Positions 5,406 to 5,979 of a stretch of DNA of 5,979 nt are shown piece after piece (position 1 is the first letter of the stretch; each line of letters begins with the position of its first letter). The notes under the pieces were generated by a model. The model did not search any database, was not told the DNA's origin, and worked only from the letters and a program-made list of their open reading frames with translations. The DNA is from Rickettsiales bacterium (GTDB lineage Bacteria > Pseudomonadota > Alphaproteobacteria > Rickettsiales > UBA3002): positions 1-5,979 of the forward strand of contig PBPD01000108.1 of NCBI GenBank assembly GCA_002725445.1, given 5' to 3'. The position numbers and the translations under genes were made by a program.

Positions 5406-5979
5406 TCACTTTTTTGCAGCTGCGCGGCGTAGCCTGTCATTGATGGCAACACCAATACCTTCCATCGGAATCGGCATCACTGCAATGCCAGTCTCAGCCA
5501 GTGTATCGGCCTGCCGCATATAAGCAAATAAACGTGCTGCTGCTTGTTTCAGATCACCCGCCGGGCTTAAATTGAGCACTTGTTGCACGCCTTGTGGCAC
5601 GTCATCGCCAAAGGCCAGCAACACCTCACCTTGCTGCACTTCAGACGCATTCAGACGCAAGCGGTGGCTCGGCGCATAATGGCTGGCCAGCATGCCGGGG
5701 CTGGTGATGGCGCTCTGCGCATGCGCCAGCTCCACAGGGCCGATAACGGCTTCAATCTCTTGCTGGGTGATGCTTCCCGGCCGCAACAGCACCGCACTGT
5801 CAGACGCCAGCCCTATCACGGTCGATTCCAGACCAATCGAGGCCGCATCTCCTTCAACAATATAAGGCGGATTATCCGCAAACTCTTTACGCACATGCGC
5901 CGCACAGGTCGGGCTGATGCGGCCTGAGCGGTTGGCACTGGGTGCCGCCACCCCACCCCCAAACGCCTGCAATAATGCA
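5406..5979 (-). CDS. sua5: L-threonylcarbamoyladenylate synthase, Sua5 type, 5'-truncated by the window edge
   Basis: This enzyme makes threonylcarbamoyl-AMP from threonine, bicarbonate and ATP. The TsaD complex then transfers the threonylcarbamoyl group to A37 of ANN-decoding tRNAs (t6A). The reading frame is open through the right edge, so the TTG at 5972 is not the start. About 190 residues are visible. Counting from that TTG, they include the YrdC-domain motifs PSANRSG (11-17), GLESTVI (47-53) and LRPGSIT (63-69), and the Sua5 linker SPGMLASHYAP (91-101). The separate C-terminal Sua5 domain follows, with GIGVAINDRLRRAA near the end. Full-length proteins are about 310-330 residues, so roughly 125-140 N-terminal residues, including the basic substrate-binding part, are outside. 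The C-terminal domain distinguishes it from the shorter TsaC/YrdC. It stops 63 bases upstream of tRNA-Asn on the same strand. Confidence 0.95.
   Translation of the reverse strand, partial: ALLQAFGGGVAAPSANRSGRISPTCAAHVRKEFADNPPYIVEGDAASIGLESTVIGLASDSAVLLRPGSITQQEIEAVIGPVELAHAQSAITSPGMLASHYAPSHRLRLNASEVQQGEVLLAFGDDVPQGVQQVLNLSPAGDLKQAAARLFAYMRQADTLAETGIAVMPIPMEGIGVAINDRLRRAAAKK

Noticed and set aside
5191..5409. A 72-codon minus-strand ORF across the gap and the tRNA.
   Set aside because: It runs through the whole tRNA-Asn and its spacers. The peptide is tRNA sequence translated, with no ribosome binding site or recognisable domain.

Overview
The window looks like chromosomal DNA of a proteobacterium, most likely an alphaproteobacterium. 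The grounds are moderate GC with ordinary bacterial codon use, a ligase-associated helicase/PdeM pair, a two-domain Sua5 and the sequence of the tRNA-Asn. The genus cannot be told from the sequence. No insertion sequence, CRISPR array, integrase or phage gene is visible. Gene density is high and no gene-free stretch exceeds about 100 bases.

Left part, plus strand (1-2399): the 3' two thirds of a ligase-associated, Lhr-like DEXH-box helicase is followed by the metallophosphoesterase PdeM. The two genes overlap and are probably translationally coupled. In the known version of this cluster an ATP-dependent DNA ligase and an MBL-fold exonuclease complete a DNA repair set, and they would be expected to the left of the window.

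Middle part, minus strand (2401-5172): an EamA/DMT-family membrane transporter meets pdeM tail to tail with one base between the stop codons. Upstream of it, 42 bases away and on the same strand, is a 602-residue protein that I cannot assign to a named family. It is the most interesting item here. It is an internal tandem duplication of a roughly 280-residue protein-kinase-like module. The C-terminal copy has the catalytic-loop and metal-binding residues at exactly the spacing seen in PKA (D461, K463, N466, D479). The N-terminal copy is degenerate (D164, S166, N169, E182). Both copies carry Arg where the beta-3 Lys is expected, and both end in a shared WKGF...LKxQLDxL tail.

Right part, minus strand (5268-5979): a complete tRNA-Asn(GUU) lies just downstream of the 3' end of a Sua5-type threonylcarbamoyl-AMP synthase gene, which runs off the right edge. 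Sua5 makes the activated intermediate for t6A37, a modification expected on this very tRNA. The kinase-like gene directly follows the tRNA and is visibly AT-richer in places than its neighbours, so it may be an accessory gene inserted between housekeeping genes.
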